Source: Clostridiales bacterium (GTDB lineage Bacteria; Bacillota_A; Clostridia; Oscillospirales; Acutalibacteraceae). Taken from it: a stretch of 6,198 nt of DNA. Below, in pieces: positions 1-6,196 of the stretch. Positions within the stretch are counted from its first letter, which is position 1; each line of letters begins with the position of its first letter. Position numbers and translations under genes: made by a program. The stretch covers positions 1 to 6,198 of the forward strand of contig VSOH01000096.1 in the NCBI GenBank assembly GCA_009774735.1, written 5' to 3'. Below the pieces are notes generated by a model that searched no databases, was not told the DNA's origin, and worked only from the letters and a program-made list of their open reading frames with translations.

Positions 1-35
1 AAATGCAAAATTCAGCTCCATTTCTCAACATCTGC

Positions 36-75
36 CAGCGTGTAGAATTTGTAATCTGACTTTTTCTACACGCTG
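36..75. repeat. Perfect 12-bp inverted repeat downstream of hpf
   Basis: The arms CAGCGTGTAGAA (36-47) and TTCTACACGCTG (64-75) are exactly complementary and enclose a 16-base loop. It lies 46 bases past the hpf stop codon. Neither strand has a T-run directly after the stem, so it is not a textbook intrinsic terminator. Its right arm touches a second inverted repeat that starts at base 76. Possible roles are an mRNA 3'-end structure, an RNA processing site or a small palindromic repeat element. The sequence alone does not decide between these. Confidence 0.6.
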
Positions 76-105
76 AGAAGAAATATCATTACCGATATTT
101 CTTCT
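76..105. terminator. Perfect 12-bp hairpin, possible terminator
   Basis: AGAAGAAATATC (76-87) and GATATTTCTTCT (94-105) pair perfectly around the 6-base loop ATTACC. On the plus strand the stem is followed by a T-rich tail (about 106-122), which would suit a gene entering from the left edge. On the minus strand it lies 16 bases past the hpf stop codon, but no U-tract follows because the next bases are the adjacent CAGCGTG repeat. It may mark the 3' end of the hpf transcript, either as a weak terminator or as a stabilising hairpin. The stem is AU-rich, so terminator strength is uncertain. Confidence 0.45.
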
Positions 106-121
106 TGTTTCATATTTTTCT

Positions 122-670
122 TTATTCACAAATTAACAATCCATAACCCTTATGGCGATTGTAAACAATCTTTGTTTCACCGTCAATACCAAGATAAACG
201 AAAAAGCTGTGACCGAGCATTTCCATCTGTACGATTGCTTCATCGTCCGTCATCATCTGCGGAGAAATAGTTTTCTTTCTTCTTATTTCAACAGAGCCTG
301 AATCAAACTGCTCAAAGTTCTCCATTGAAGCTTCTTCGTCAAATGACTCCATTGCAACAGCAATTTCATCAATACCGCCCTTTCTTTTTTTATCCACAAG
401 AAAGGTTTTGAGCTTTCTTAGCTTACGCTTCAGGTCATCAACTGCCATATCAACTGCCGGCTCAATTCGATCTGCCGTTGCTTCACCCTTTACAAATGAA
501 CCAATATTCAAAACTGTTATATCGCACTTATAGCCATCCTTTTTCTTAGCTAATGTTACGTCAAATGCTGCTGAATCCGGCAGCATTTTTTCAATTCTCT
601 TAAGCTCCTTGTCAATACCGTCCTTAGCTCCCTGCTTTAATTCAAAGCCTCTCGCTGCAATGTTAATCAT
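122..670 (-). CDS. hpf: Long-form ribosome hibernation promoting factor
   Basis: This 182-residue protein matches the long HPF family (YvyD/HPF-long of Firmicutes). Known members bind the 30S decoding region in slow growth and pair two 70S ribosomes into inactive 100S dimers. Residues 1 to about 98 form the S30AE-type N-terminal domain, with a basic stretch at 81-97 (KRKLRKLK, then DKKRK). Residues 99-126 are an acidic linker. Residues 127-182 are the C-terminal dimerisation domain, recognisable from the ISPQM, DDEAIVQMEMLGHSFFVY and YNRHKGYGLL segments. Length is normal for the long form. The ATG at 670 is preceded by AAAGGA with an 8-base gap, which supports this start. The gene is divergent from the beta-helix gene and seems to be transcribed alone within the window. 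In Clostridia secA often follows hpf, but the window ends too soon to tell. Confidence 0.95.
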   Translation of the reverse strand: MINIAARGFELKQGAKDGIDKELKRIEKMLPDSAAFDVTLAKKKDGYKCDITVLNIGSFVKGEATADRIEPAVDMAVDDLKRKLRKLKTFLVDKKRKGGIDEIAVAMESFDEEASMENFEQFDSGSVEIRRKKTISPQMMTDDEAIVQMEMLGHSFFVYLGIDGETKIVYNRHKGYGLLICE

Positions 671-694
671 AATATCATTCCTTTGCTGTGAAAT

Positions 695-716
695 CAGGGA
701 TTAAAACTATTCCCTG
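695..716 (-). promoter_or_regulatory. Inverted repeat in the hpf leader
   Basis: CAGGGA (695-700) and TCCCTG (711-716) form a 6-bp perfect inverted repeat with a 10-base loop. It lies between a possible minus-strand -10 box (724-729) and the hpf ribosome binding site (679-684). If transcription starts near 717, this would form a stem-loop at the extreme 5' end of the hpf mRNA. It could instead be a protein operator. Both roles are inferred. Confidence 0.35.
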
Positions 717-723
717 TAATTTA

Positions 724-729
724 ATTATA
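724..729 (-). promoter_or_regulatory. Possible -10 box for hpf
   Basis: Read on the minus strand this is TATAAT, 54 bases upstream of the hpf ATG. At a 17-base spacing the -35 position reads TGTTAT, a poor match to TTGACA. The promoter may therefore need an activator or an alternative sigma factor. In Bacillus subtilis the homologue is under stress and stationary-phase sigma factors, but I could not identify a convincing sigma-H or sigma-B site here. Confidence 0.35.
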
Positions 730-755
730 TACTATTTTATAAACAAATAACAGTA

Positions 756-784
756 TTTACATTGCACCTAAAATTTGGTATAAT
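756..784 (+). promoter_or_regulatory. Sigma-A promoter of the beta-helix gene
   Basis: TTTACA (756-761), a 17-base spacer and a perfect TATAAT (779-784) make a near-consensus housekeeping promoter. Transcription should begin around 790-792. The TTG codon at 787 therefore cannot be the start of translation, and the ATG at 814 is left about 23 bases into the mRNA. The hexamer ATTTGG lies directly on each side of the -10 box (773-778 and 785-790), which may be a regulator site. Confidence 0.75.
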
Positions 785-813
785 ATTTGGGCAATAAAAA
801 CCAAGGCGTTTTT

Positions 814-2361
814 ATGACAAAGAAAAAACGCAATTTATATGACAAGCTTAACACCCTGCTTTTCGGTAAGGATTTAAGAGTCACTGAGGGTGACCCTTAT
901 ACAAAGGTCAGGGAATATGATTTTTCCTCCTACTACCCTATTGAGAATTACATAAAAAAGCAAGCTGTACCCGAAAAAAATATTTATAATATAAATGATT
1001 ACGGTGCAGATACTGCCAAAGCAGACAATGCACCGTTTATCAATGCTGCTATTGACGCTGCTTCAAAAAACGGCGGAACTGTTTTAATAACAGGCGGTGA
1101 ATATGTAACAACAACAATTGTCCTCAAATCGGATGTTACGCTGTTTATCAGCGATGACTCATCAATCATTTCAAACAAAACCGGCAAGGGCTATGAAAAA
1201 CACAGAGCAATTGTATATGCAGAAAACTGCAGTAATATCACAATCACCGGCGGAGGTAAAATCTGCGGCAATGGTCATCTTTTCGGCAGAAAGCCTGTTG
1301 CCGAAAACAACAATACAAAGCCTGCCGATTATATTGACGTTATAGAAATGCGCCGTGACTACCGCTCACAGCTCCGCTTTGCTCACGAAAGCAAATACGG
1401 CGGTCCTGTATCATTAACAAACTGCAATAATGTAACTGTAAAAAACATTATTATTGAAAACAGTGCCTACTGGACCTTCAAGCTTTCAAACTGTAATAAA
1501 ATTAATATATCGGATTTTGTAATCAATAACAACAGAAATGTAGCAAATGCCGACGGCATAGACCTTGCAGGGTCAAGTAATATAAGCATTAACCATTGCT
1601 TTATTTCAACTGCAGATGACGGAATAGTCATAAAAAATGCAATATGGCTTGGCAACACTGCCCCTATGAGCAATATAACGATTACCGACTGTGAAATAAT
1701 CAGCAGGACAAATGCCATAAAGGTCGAAACTGAAACAACTTATGATATAAGCAATATAAGTATTAACAATTGCAGACTTTTTATGACAGATTTATATCCC
1801 GGCTCTGTTTCAGGAATTTCACTTGAAGCCTGCGACGGCACAAAGCTGTCAGATGTTGACATAAAAAACATTACTATGGACAGATGCACCTGCCCTGTTT
1901 TTATAAGACTCGGTAACAGAAACCGAGCTGCAGAAGTAAACACGCAAAGTGCCAATGCCATTGAATTCGGCGCAAAAGCAAAAAAAGGCGGAGAAACGGA
2001 CAAACACCTCTTTGACGGAACAAGTGAAATCAAAGACATTTGCATTTCTGATATGAAAGCCGACGGTGTTGAACTGCCTATAATGATTGCAGGCTATAAA
2101 CAAAATCATAAAATTAAAAGAGTTAAAAATGTTACTCTTGAAAATATAGTTCTTAATTATGCCGATATACCCGAAACTGTTGACAAAAGATTATTTATTC
2201 CCGAATATGTCACAGTGTACCCCGAATGCTGGAGATTCAGAAATCTTCCCGCCTACGCACTTTGGATAAGACATGCTGAAAACATAACAATAAAAGAATT
2301 CACCTGCAATCACCCCTTACCGACATGGAAAAAAGAAACAATTAAAATCGACTGCATCTAA
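814..2361 (+). CDS. GH28-like right-handed beta-helix protein, no signal peptide
   Basis: A 515-residue protein of the pectate-lyase/glycoside hydrolase 28 type; GH28 enzymes hydrolyse galacturonan or rhamnogalacturonan in pectin. Residues 58-95 match the usual entry segment (NINDYGAD, then FINAAIDAA, NGGTV). Repeated coils from about 100 to 500 show patterns such as SNISINHC, SNITITDC and SNISINNC. The GH28 motifs NADGID (245-250) and TADDG (266-270) keep the acidic residues (D247, D268, D269). Where polygalacturonases have GHG, this protein reads RTN (298-300), so the usual histidine is absent. IRLGNR (364-369) occurs near where RIK is expected. The N-terminus is basic with no hydrophobic segment, so the protein is probably cytoplasmic and might act on imported oligosaccharides. 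ATG 814 is chosen because the promoter rules out TTG 787; the binding site AAGG (803-806) is weak. No transporter or regulator adjoins it. Family is confident, substrate is not. Confidence 0.85.
   Translation: MTKKKRNLYDKLNTLLFGKDLRVTEGDPYTKVREYDFSSYYPIENYIKKQAVPEKNIYNINDYGADTAKADNAPFINAAIDAASKNGGTVLITGGEYVTTTIVLKSDVTLFISDDSSIISNKTGKGYEKHRAIVYAENCSNITITGGGKICGNGHLFGRKPVAENNNTKPADYIDVIEMRRDYRSQLRFAHESKYGGPVSLTNCNNVTVKNIIIENSAYWTFKLSNCNKINISDFVINNNRNVANADGIDLAGSSNISINHCFISTADDGIVIKNAIWLGNTAPMSNITITDCEIISRTNAIKVETETTYDISNISINNCRLFMTDLYPGSVSGISLEACDGTKLSDVDIKNITMDRCTCPVFIRLGNRNRAAEVNTQSANAIEFGAKAKKGGETDKHLFDGTSEIKDICISDMKADGVELPIMIAGYKQNHKIKRVKNVTLENIVLNYADIPETVDKRLFIPEYVTVYPECWRFRNLPAYALWIRHAENITIKEFTCNHPLPTWKKETIKIDCI
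1576..1773 (+). repeat. Beta-helix coil repeats visible in the DNA
   Basis: The 24-base segments at 1576-1599 and 1750-1773 are identical at 21 positions and encode SNISINHC and SNISINNC. A related stretch starts at 1669 and encodes SNITITDC. These are successive coils of the beta-helix in the same gene, so the repeat reflects protein architecture and not a separate genetic element. Confidence 0.6.
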
Positions 2362-2365
2362 AAAA

Positions 2366-2394
2366 AACGTCAGACAGCATAACTGTCTGACGTT
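2366..2394. terminator. Shared intrinsic terminator between convergent genes
   Basis: AACGTCAGACAG (2366-2377) and CTGTCTGACGTT (2383-2394) pair perfectly over 12 bp around a 5-base loop. On the minus strand the hairpin begins 6 bases after the pseudokinase stop codon and runs into eight consecutive T residues (2367-2360), which is a strong terminator. On the plus strand the tail is CTCATTTTATTC, a weaker but plausible terminator for the beta-helix gene, whose stop codon lies 4 bases before the stem. Confidence 0.9.
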
Positions 2395-2400
2395 CTCATT

Positions 2401-4080
2401 TTATTCATTTTCACTTGTCGGCTCGGTTGTTTCAGGTTCGGTAGTCGTTATAATTTCACCATAAACCTGAAGAATAACCTCTTCCCCCTTAGCGACAGTT
2501 TCACCGCCTGCAGGTGCCATACCATGGTTCTGCTTTACAGTATTAACAGCATAACCCATATCATTATAAATCTCAACTGTTGAAACGGTAAAGCCTGCTT
2601 CCTCAAGCTTTTTCTTAGCCTCCTCAAGCGGCAATCCGCCCACATCGGGAACCGGAGCAGTTTCAATCCCCTTACTTACGGTAAGAACAATCTCGGTGCC
2701 CTCAGTAACGGTTTCGCCCGCTTTAACACTTTGCTTAAAGATGATACCCTCTGCTGCATCCTTAGAATACTCTTCCTCAAAAACAATTTTGAACTGCTGA
2801 TTCCATGCACCGTTATTTTCAACATTACTGCGGTTATAACCTGCATCAACAAAATTAGGAACATCATATGATCCGAGCGTAACCGTTTCACTTGGTGTAT
2901 CCGAATTATTACTGTTACCCCTTGTAAGAATAACTGCACCTGCAACAGCAGCGGCAATAATACAGATAACCAGAACAATAATCGTTATTTTCTTACCCTT
3001 ACTGCCCTTATCCTCTGGTTCATAGTCAGAAGGATATCTTTGGTAGCTTTCTTCTTTTTCAGGCAAAATTTCCTTAGGCTCTTCTTTCGGAACTGTCTGT
3101 GCGGCAGCAGCCTGCACAGATGGTGCAGCATTAAGCAATTCCCTGAAAGAGCTTACTGTCTGTATACGTCTTTCGGGATAAATCTGCAGACCGCCCCCAA
3201 GCGCCTTAATAATATGTGTAGGAATATTTTCTGCAATACTGTTCGGAATCATCAGCTTATCATTTATTTCTCTTGATTTAGCATCCGGAGGATTCTGACC
3301 CACCAATGCTCTGAACACACAGGCTGAAAAAGCATAAATATCAGTAGCAGGGCACATTTTATGGTTATTGTCATACTGCTCAAGAGCCGTATAACCCTCA
3401 TTAACATTAAACTCAAGCTCCGATGCAAAGGCATTAGCCTCTGAAATACAAAAGCCCTTTAATCTGATTTTTCCGTCACGGCAAAGCATTAGATTGTCAG
3501 GACAGATACCGCCGTGTATTATGCCGTTTGAATGAAGTGCTTCAAGTGTAGTCAGCACAGGCATAAACATAATCTGAGCCTTTTCCCAGGTAATATGACC
3601 GTCAGGAATTCTGAGCAGAAATTCCCTCAGACTGATAGAATCAACATACTCCATTACTGCATAGGCTGTTGAATTTGCTTCAAAAACATCATAGGTTGTT
3701 ATAACAGCCGAAAGATTGTGCATTTTTATTATTGCAGTCCAAAGATTGATAAAAGAAATTTTGTACTTATCAAAACTGCTTCTGTATCTTTCTCTTATAT
3801 GAATATCGTTATTACCCTCAAGACGGTTCGCTATGCCCTTAGGCAGAAATTCCCTTACAACAACAATATTGTCAAGCTGTGTGTCATAAGCCATATAAGT
3901 AACGGCATCACTGTCATGATGTGAAACAGCACCGATAATATACCGTTCATTAAGAATGGTTTTCGGCTGAAGATAAAGCATTTCAGGCTGAGTATCGTTA
4001 TCATAGCCGCAATTTTCACAAATATTACCGCTTGTCAGTTCATTAAAGCAGTTTAAACAAAGATTATCTATATCCTTCAA
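2401..4080 (-). CDS. Zinc-ribbon pseudokinase with transmembrane helix and two PASTA domains
   Basis: A 559-residue membrane protein. Cys8, 11, 21 and 24 form a CxxC-x9-CxxC zinc ribbon. Residues about 46-318 have the Ser/Thr kinase fold, with landmarks VMEYVD (142-147), PDN (194-196), GYTALEQY (229-236) and DIYAFS (247-252). Catalytic residues are missing: the VAIK lysine is Arg76, HRD reads HGG (189-191), DFG reads GFC (209-211), and the glycine loop near 50-60 is degenerate. A flexible acidic linker, a basic KGKK stop and one hydrophobic helix (365-385) follow. PASTA-like domains lie at about 405-471 and 475-541, then a Thr/Glu/Pro tail. PASTA domains of PknB/PrkC kinases face outside and bind peptidoglycan or lipid II, so envelope sensing or scaffolding is inferred. 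No PrpC-type phosphatase adjoins it. TTG 4080 is chosen because GGAG (4089-4092) sits 8 bases upstream, and the promoter overlaps the longer frame; ATG 4122 lacks a binding site. Confidence 0.85.
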   Translation of the reverse strand: MKDIDNLCLNCFNELTSGNICENCGYDNDTQPEMLYLQPKTILNERYIIGAVSHHDSDAVTYMAYDTQLDNIVVVREFLPKGIANRLEGNNDIHIRERYRSSFDKYKISFINLWTAIIKMHNLSAVITTYDVFEANSTAYAVMEYVDSISLREFLLRIPDGHITWEKAQIMFMPVLTTLEALHSNGIIHGGICPDNLMLCRDGKIRLKGFCISEANAFASELEFNVNEGYTALEQYDNNHKMCPATDIYAFSACVFRALVGQNPPDAKSREINDKLMIPNSIAENIPTHIIKALGGGLQIYPERRIQTVSSFRELLNAAPSVQAAAAQTVPKEEPKEILPEKEESYQRYPSDYEPEDKGSKGKKITIIVLVICIIAAAVAGAVILTRGNSNNSDTPSETVTLGSYDVPNFVDAGYNRSNVENNGAWNQQFKIVFEEEYSKDAAEGIIFKQSVKAGETVTEGTEIVLTVSKGIETAPVPDVGGLPLEEAKKKLEEAGFTVSTVEIYNDMGYAVNTVKQNHGMAPAGGETVAKGEEVILQVYGEIITTTEPETTEPTSENE

Positions 4081-4088
4081 ATTATTCA

Positions 4089-4092
4089 CTCC
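4089..4092 (-). promoter_or_regulatory. Ribosome binding site that decides the pseudokinase start
   Basis: On the minus strand this reads GGAG, 8 bases before the TTG at 4080. Neither the ATG at 4122 nor the TTG at 4161 has a comparable site, and TTG 4161 is itself the beginning of the -35 box. The protein that results begins seven residues before the first zinc-ribbon cysteine. Confidence 0.65.
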
Positions 4093-4132
4093 ATTTACAG
4101 CACAAGATAATATCTTTTGCATTATTAGATTT

Positions 4133-4161
4133 ATAATACCAATGATAAAAGCCTTTGTCAA
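4133..4161 (-). promoter_or_regulatory. Sigma-A promoter of the pseudokinase gene
   Basis: On the minus strand a perfect TTGACA (4161-4156) is separated by 17 bases from TATTAT (4138-4133). Transcription should start near 4126, giving a leader of about 46 bases before the TTG at 4080. The promoter lies within the upstream extension of the open frame, so codons upstream of about 4126 are not expected to be in the mRNA. Confidence 0.8.
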
Positions 4162-4210
4162 GAATAACAGAGATTTTTAACCTTGCCGTAAATTAATATT
4201 CACATTATAA

Positions 4211-4239
4211 TTGAATAAAAAAGATATTTATAGTATAAT
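4211..4239 (+). promoter_or_regulatory. Sigma-A promoter of the yhaM-prmA unit
   Basis: TTGAAT (4211-4216), a 17-base spacer and a perfect TATAAT (4234-4239) form a good housekeeping promoter. Transcription should start near 4246, about 24 bases before the yhaM ATG. The -10 box is part of a 7-bp inverted repeat, GTATAAT (4233-4239) and ATTATAC (4246-4252), that also covers the predicted start of transcription. A repressor site is possible, but such a repeat can occur by chance in AT-rich DNA. Confidence 0.75.
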
Positions 4240-4269
4240 AAATACATTATACAGTGAAAGGAACTTATT

Positions 4270-5199
4270 ATGGCATCATTTGCATTAATAAAAGAGCTGT
4301 CAGAAAAAAAGGATAAAAACGGCAACGGCTTTTTAGACCTTATTATAATAGGCAGTGATAAAAAAGAATACCCTGCTAAAATATGGAGATTTGACAACAA
4401 CGGTCAATTTGAAGCAAACGACGTTATTGAAATTGATTACACCGTTGATAATTACAAGGGTAAAACGCAGCTGAATATAACAACAATAAAAAAAGCACCT
4501 GATGAAATGATTTCAAGCTTTGTTCCGAGCAGTGAATATGACGGCAAGGCTGTATTTTCAATGCTGCTTGCAAAGGTAAATAATTTTGCTGATGAGGTAT
4601 TAAAATCCATTGTATCAAAAATACTTCTTGATAACCGCGAAGCGCTGGAGGTTTACCCTGCTGCTTACAGACTTCATCACGCAATTGTAGGCGGACTGAT
4701 GCTTCACACGGCATCCATTGTTGAAATGGCTGAGAAAACCTGCACGGTTTATCCGAATATAAACAGGGAGCTGCTTTTATCGGGAGCAATACTGCATGAT
4801 GTTGCAAAAACCTTTGAAATGAACACCGCTAAAAGCGGACTTTGCAGCGGCTACACCATTGGCGGCGAACTCATCGGTCATCTTGTTAAAGGAGCAATGT
4901 ATATTGAAGACACTGCTAAAGAACTTGGCATTGAGGATGAAAAGGTTACACTTCTTGAGCATATGGTATTATCACACCATGGTGTACCTGAATACGGCTC
5001 ACCCGTAAGACCGATGTTTCTTGAAGCAGAGATTTTATCAACACTGGATAGTCTGGATGCTACAATATTTGAAATCAACAACGCAACAAACAAAATAAAT
5101 ACAGGCTCATTCACGGAAAGGCAATGGGCACTTGATAACAGAAAGCTGTTTAATCACGGTCTTTCATCAACAGAACACAAAGTAAATTTAGGAGAATAA
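4270..5199 (+). CDS. yhaM: YhaM-type 3'-5' exoribonuclease (OB fold plus HD domain)
   Basis: A 309-residue cytoplasmic protein matching the YhaM/Cbf1 family, whose members degrade RNA and single-stranded DNA from the 3' end using Mn2+ or another divalent metal. Residues 1-75 form the nucleic-acid-binding OB fold, with FLDLIIIGSD (21-30) and AKIWRF (36-41). Residues about 130-280 form the HD metal-dependent hydrolase domain. Its likely metal ligands include His136/137 and His146 (HHAIVGGLMLH), His176-Asp177 (AILHDVAK), His231, His236/237 (SHHG) and an Asp in LDSLDA (259-264). The family-typical PEYGSPVRP segment follows SHHG. Length matches the usual size of about 310 residues, and no key residue appears lost. 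The start is ATG 4270, with AAAGGA at 4257-4262 and a 7-base gap. It is the first gene of a two-gene unit with prmA, one base apart, so joint transcription is very likely. Confidence 0.92.
   Translation: MASFALIKELSEKKDKNGNGFLDLIIIGSDKKEYPAKIWRFDNNGQFEANDVIEIDYTVDNYKGKTQLNITTIKKAPDEMISSFVPSSEYDGKAVFSMLLAKVNNFADEVLKSIVSKILLDNREALEVYPAAYRLHHAIVGGLMLHTASIVEMAEKTCTVYPNINRELLLSGAILHDVAKTFEMNTAKSGLCSGYTIGGELIGHLVKGAMYIEDTAKELGIEDEKVTLLEHMVLSHHGVPEYGSPVRPMFLEAEILSTLDSLDATIFEINNATNKINTGSFTERQWALDNRKLFNHGLSSTEHKVNLGE
5191..5194 (+). promoter_or_regulatory. prmA ribosome binding site inside the end of yhaM
   Basis: GGAG lies in the last two sense codons of yhaM, 6 bases before the GTG start of prmA. 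The yhaM stop codon (5197-5199) falls between the two. Ribosomes finishing yhaM would be placed at the prmA start, so translational coupling is likely. Confidence 0.75.
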
Positions 5200-5200
5200 T

Positions 5201-6148
5201 GTGGATAATATAGTTAACGAAAGCTGGACGGAAATTGCAATAACCGTTGAAACCAAGGATATTGATATTGCAGGCAATATTGCAAATATGGTTGTCCCCT
5301 ATGGTATTTATATTGAGGATTATTCCGACTTAGAGGGCGAGGTTATGGAAATTGCTCACATTGATTTGATTGAGGAAGAGCTTTTAAAGGCTGACAGAAC
5401 GAAGGGAATTATTCATGTTTATGTTAACCCGCATGAAAATCCACTGGAGGCTGTATCCTTCATCAAGGAAAGACTTGATGCACAGCAAATCACATATGAC
5501 ATCAAAATAGCAGACTGTGCTACAGAGGATTGGGTGAATAATTGGAAGCAATATTTTCACCCTATGCCAATAGGCAAAAAGCTGCTCATACGTCCTACAT
5601 GGGAGGATGAATACGATGCAGACGGAAGAAAGGTTTTACATATTGAGCCGGGACTTGCCTTCGGCACAGGCAGTCACCCCACAACAAAGCTGTGCCTTGA
5701 AACCCTTGAAAATTATGTAAATGAAAATTCAACCGTGCTTGACATCGGCTGCGGCAGCGGTATTCTTTCTATTGCCGCCCTGCTTCTTGGTGCAAAAAAT
5801 GCTTTTGGTGTCGACATTGACTCACTTGCAGTTAAAACAGCAACAGCAAATGCGAAGGAAAACGGCTTTGACGAAACAAGATTCAATGTTGTTCAGGGCA
5901 ATCTAAGTGATAAGGTTGACGGAAAATACAGCTTAGTTGTTGCAAATATTGTTGCCGATATTATTATGGAGTTCAACAAGGATGTAGGCAGATTTCTAAC
6001 AGACGACGGTATTTACATCACAGGCGGAATCATTGAAACCCGTGAGGACGAGGTGCTGTATTCCTTTACGCAAAACGGCTTTGAGGTTATTGAGCGATTT
6101 GAGGAAAAAGGCTGGCTGGTTTTCGTTTTAAAGAAAGCAAAAGAATAA
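5201..6148 (+). CDS. prmA: Ribosomal protein L11 methyltransferase
   Basis: A 315-residue cytoplasmic enzyme matching PrmA, which uses S-adenosylmethionine to trimethylate amino groups of ribosomal protein L11. Residues 1 to about 100 form the substrate-recognition domain. A linker with DWVNNWKQYFHP (110-121) and LLIRPTWE (128-135) follows, then a class I methyltransferase domain. That domain shows the family signature AFGTGSHPTT (153-162), the SAM-binding loop LDIGCGSGILS (180-190), the acidic GVDID (203-207) and the motif VANIVADI (247-254), where the PrmA family has its conserved NI/NP-type segment. Length is normal and all core motifs are intact. Translation starts at GTG 5201, supported by GGAG 6 bases upstream and by the one-base gap to yhaM. 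No terminator is visible in the 50 bases after the stop codon, so the transcript may continue past the window; rsmE often follows prmA in Firmicutes. Confidence 0.95.
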   Translation: MDNIVNESWTEIAITVETKDIDIAGNIANMVVPYGIYIEDYSDLEGEVMEIAHIDLIEEELLKADRTKGIIHVYVNPHENPLEAVSFIKERLDAQQITYDIKIADCATEDWVNNWKQYFHPMPIGKKLLIRPTWEDEYDADGRKVLHIEPGLAFGTGSHPTTKLCLETLENYVNENSTVLDIGCGSGILSIAALLLGAKNAFGVDIDSLAVKTATANAKENGFDETRFNVVQGNLSDKVDGKYSLVVANIVADIIMEFNKDVGRFLTDDGIYITGGIIETREDEVLYSFTQNGFEVIERFEEKGWLVFVLKKAKE

Positions 6149-6180
6149 ATTATTACAACGAAAGTATGAAAAAAGCATTT

Positions 6181-6196
6181 ATTGTGACGTAACAAT
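6181..6196. repeat. 16-bp near-palindrome downstream of prmA
   Basis: ATTGTGACGTAACAAT is self-complementary except for one symmetric pair (G at position 6, A at position 11). It lies 32 bases after the prmA stop codon and close to the window edge. It has the size and symmetry of an operator for a dimeric regulator of a following gene, but I cannot match it to a known operator. It has no T-run and is not a terminator. Confidence 0.35.

Noticed and set aside
1..76. Short open stretches at the left edge that could be the end of a plus-strand gene
   Set aside because: They are 14 and 24 codons long, resemble no family I recognise, and overlap the inverted repeat.
787..813. TTG start nine codons upstream for the beta-helix protein
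   Set aside because: It overlaps the predicted transcript start just after the TATAAT box and has no ribosome binding site; ATG 814 is preferred.
2676..2978. 100-codon minus-strand open frame inside the pseudokinase gene
   Set aside because: It is an alternative frame within the PASTA and membrane region. Its low-complexity Leu/Val content is a by-product of the main frame.
4120..4122. ATG start for the pseudokinase
   Set aside because: It lies only about four bases after the predicted transcript start and has no ribosome binding site. A leaderless mRNA remains possible but is less likely than TTG 4080 with GGAG.
4424..4807. 127-codon minus-strand open frame inside yhaM
   Set aside because: It is antisense to a well-supported gene, has no recognisable domain and is rich in Gln, Leu and His as expected for a shadow frame.
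6166..6192. Short reading frame MKKAFIVT after prmA
   Set aside because: It has eight codons before a stop and no clear ribosome binding site, so there is no support for a gene or leader peptide.
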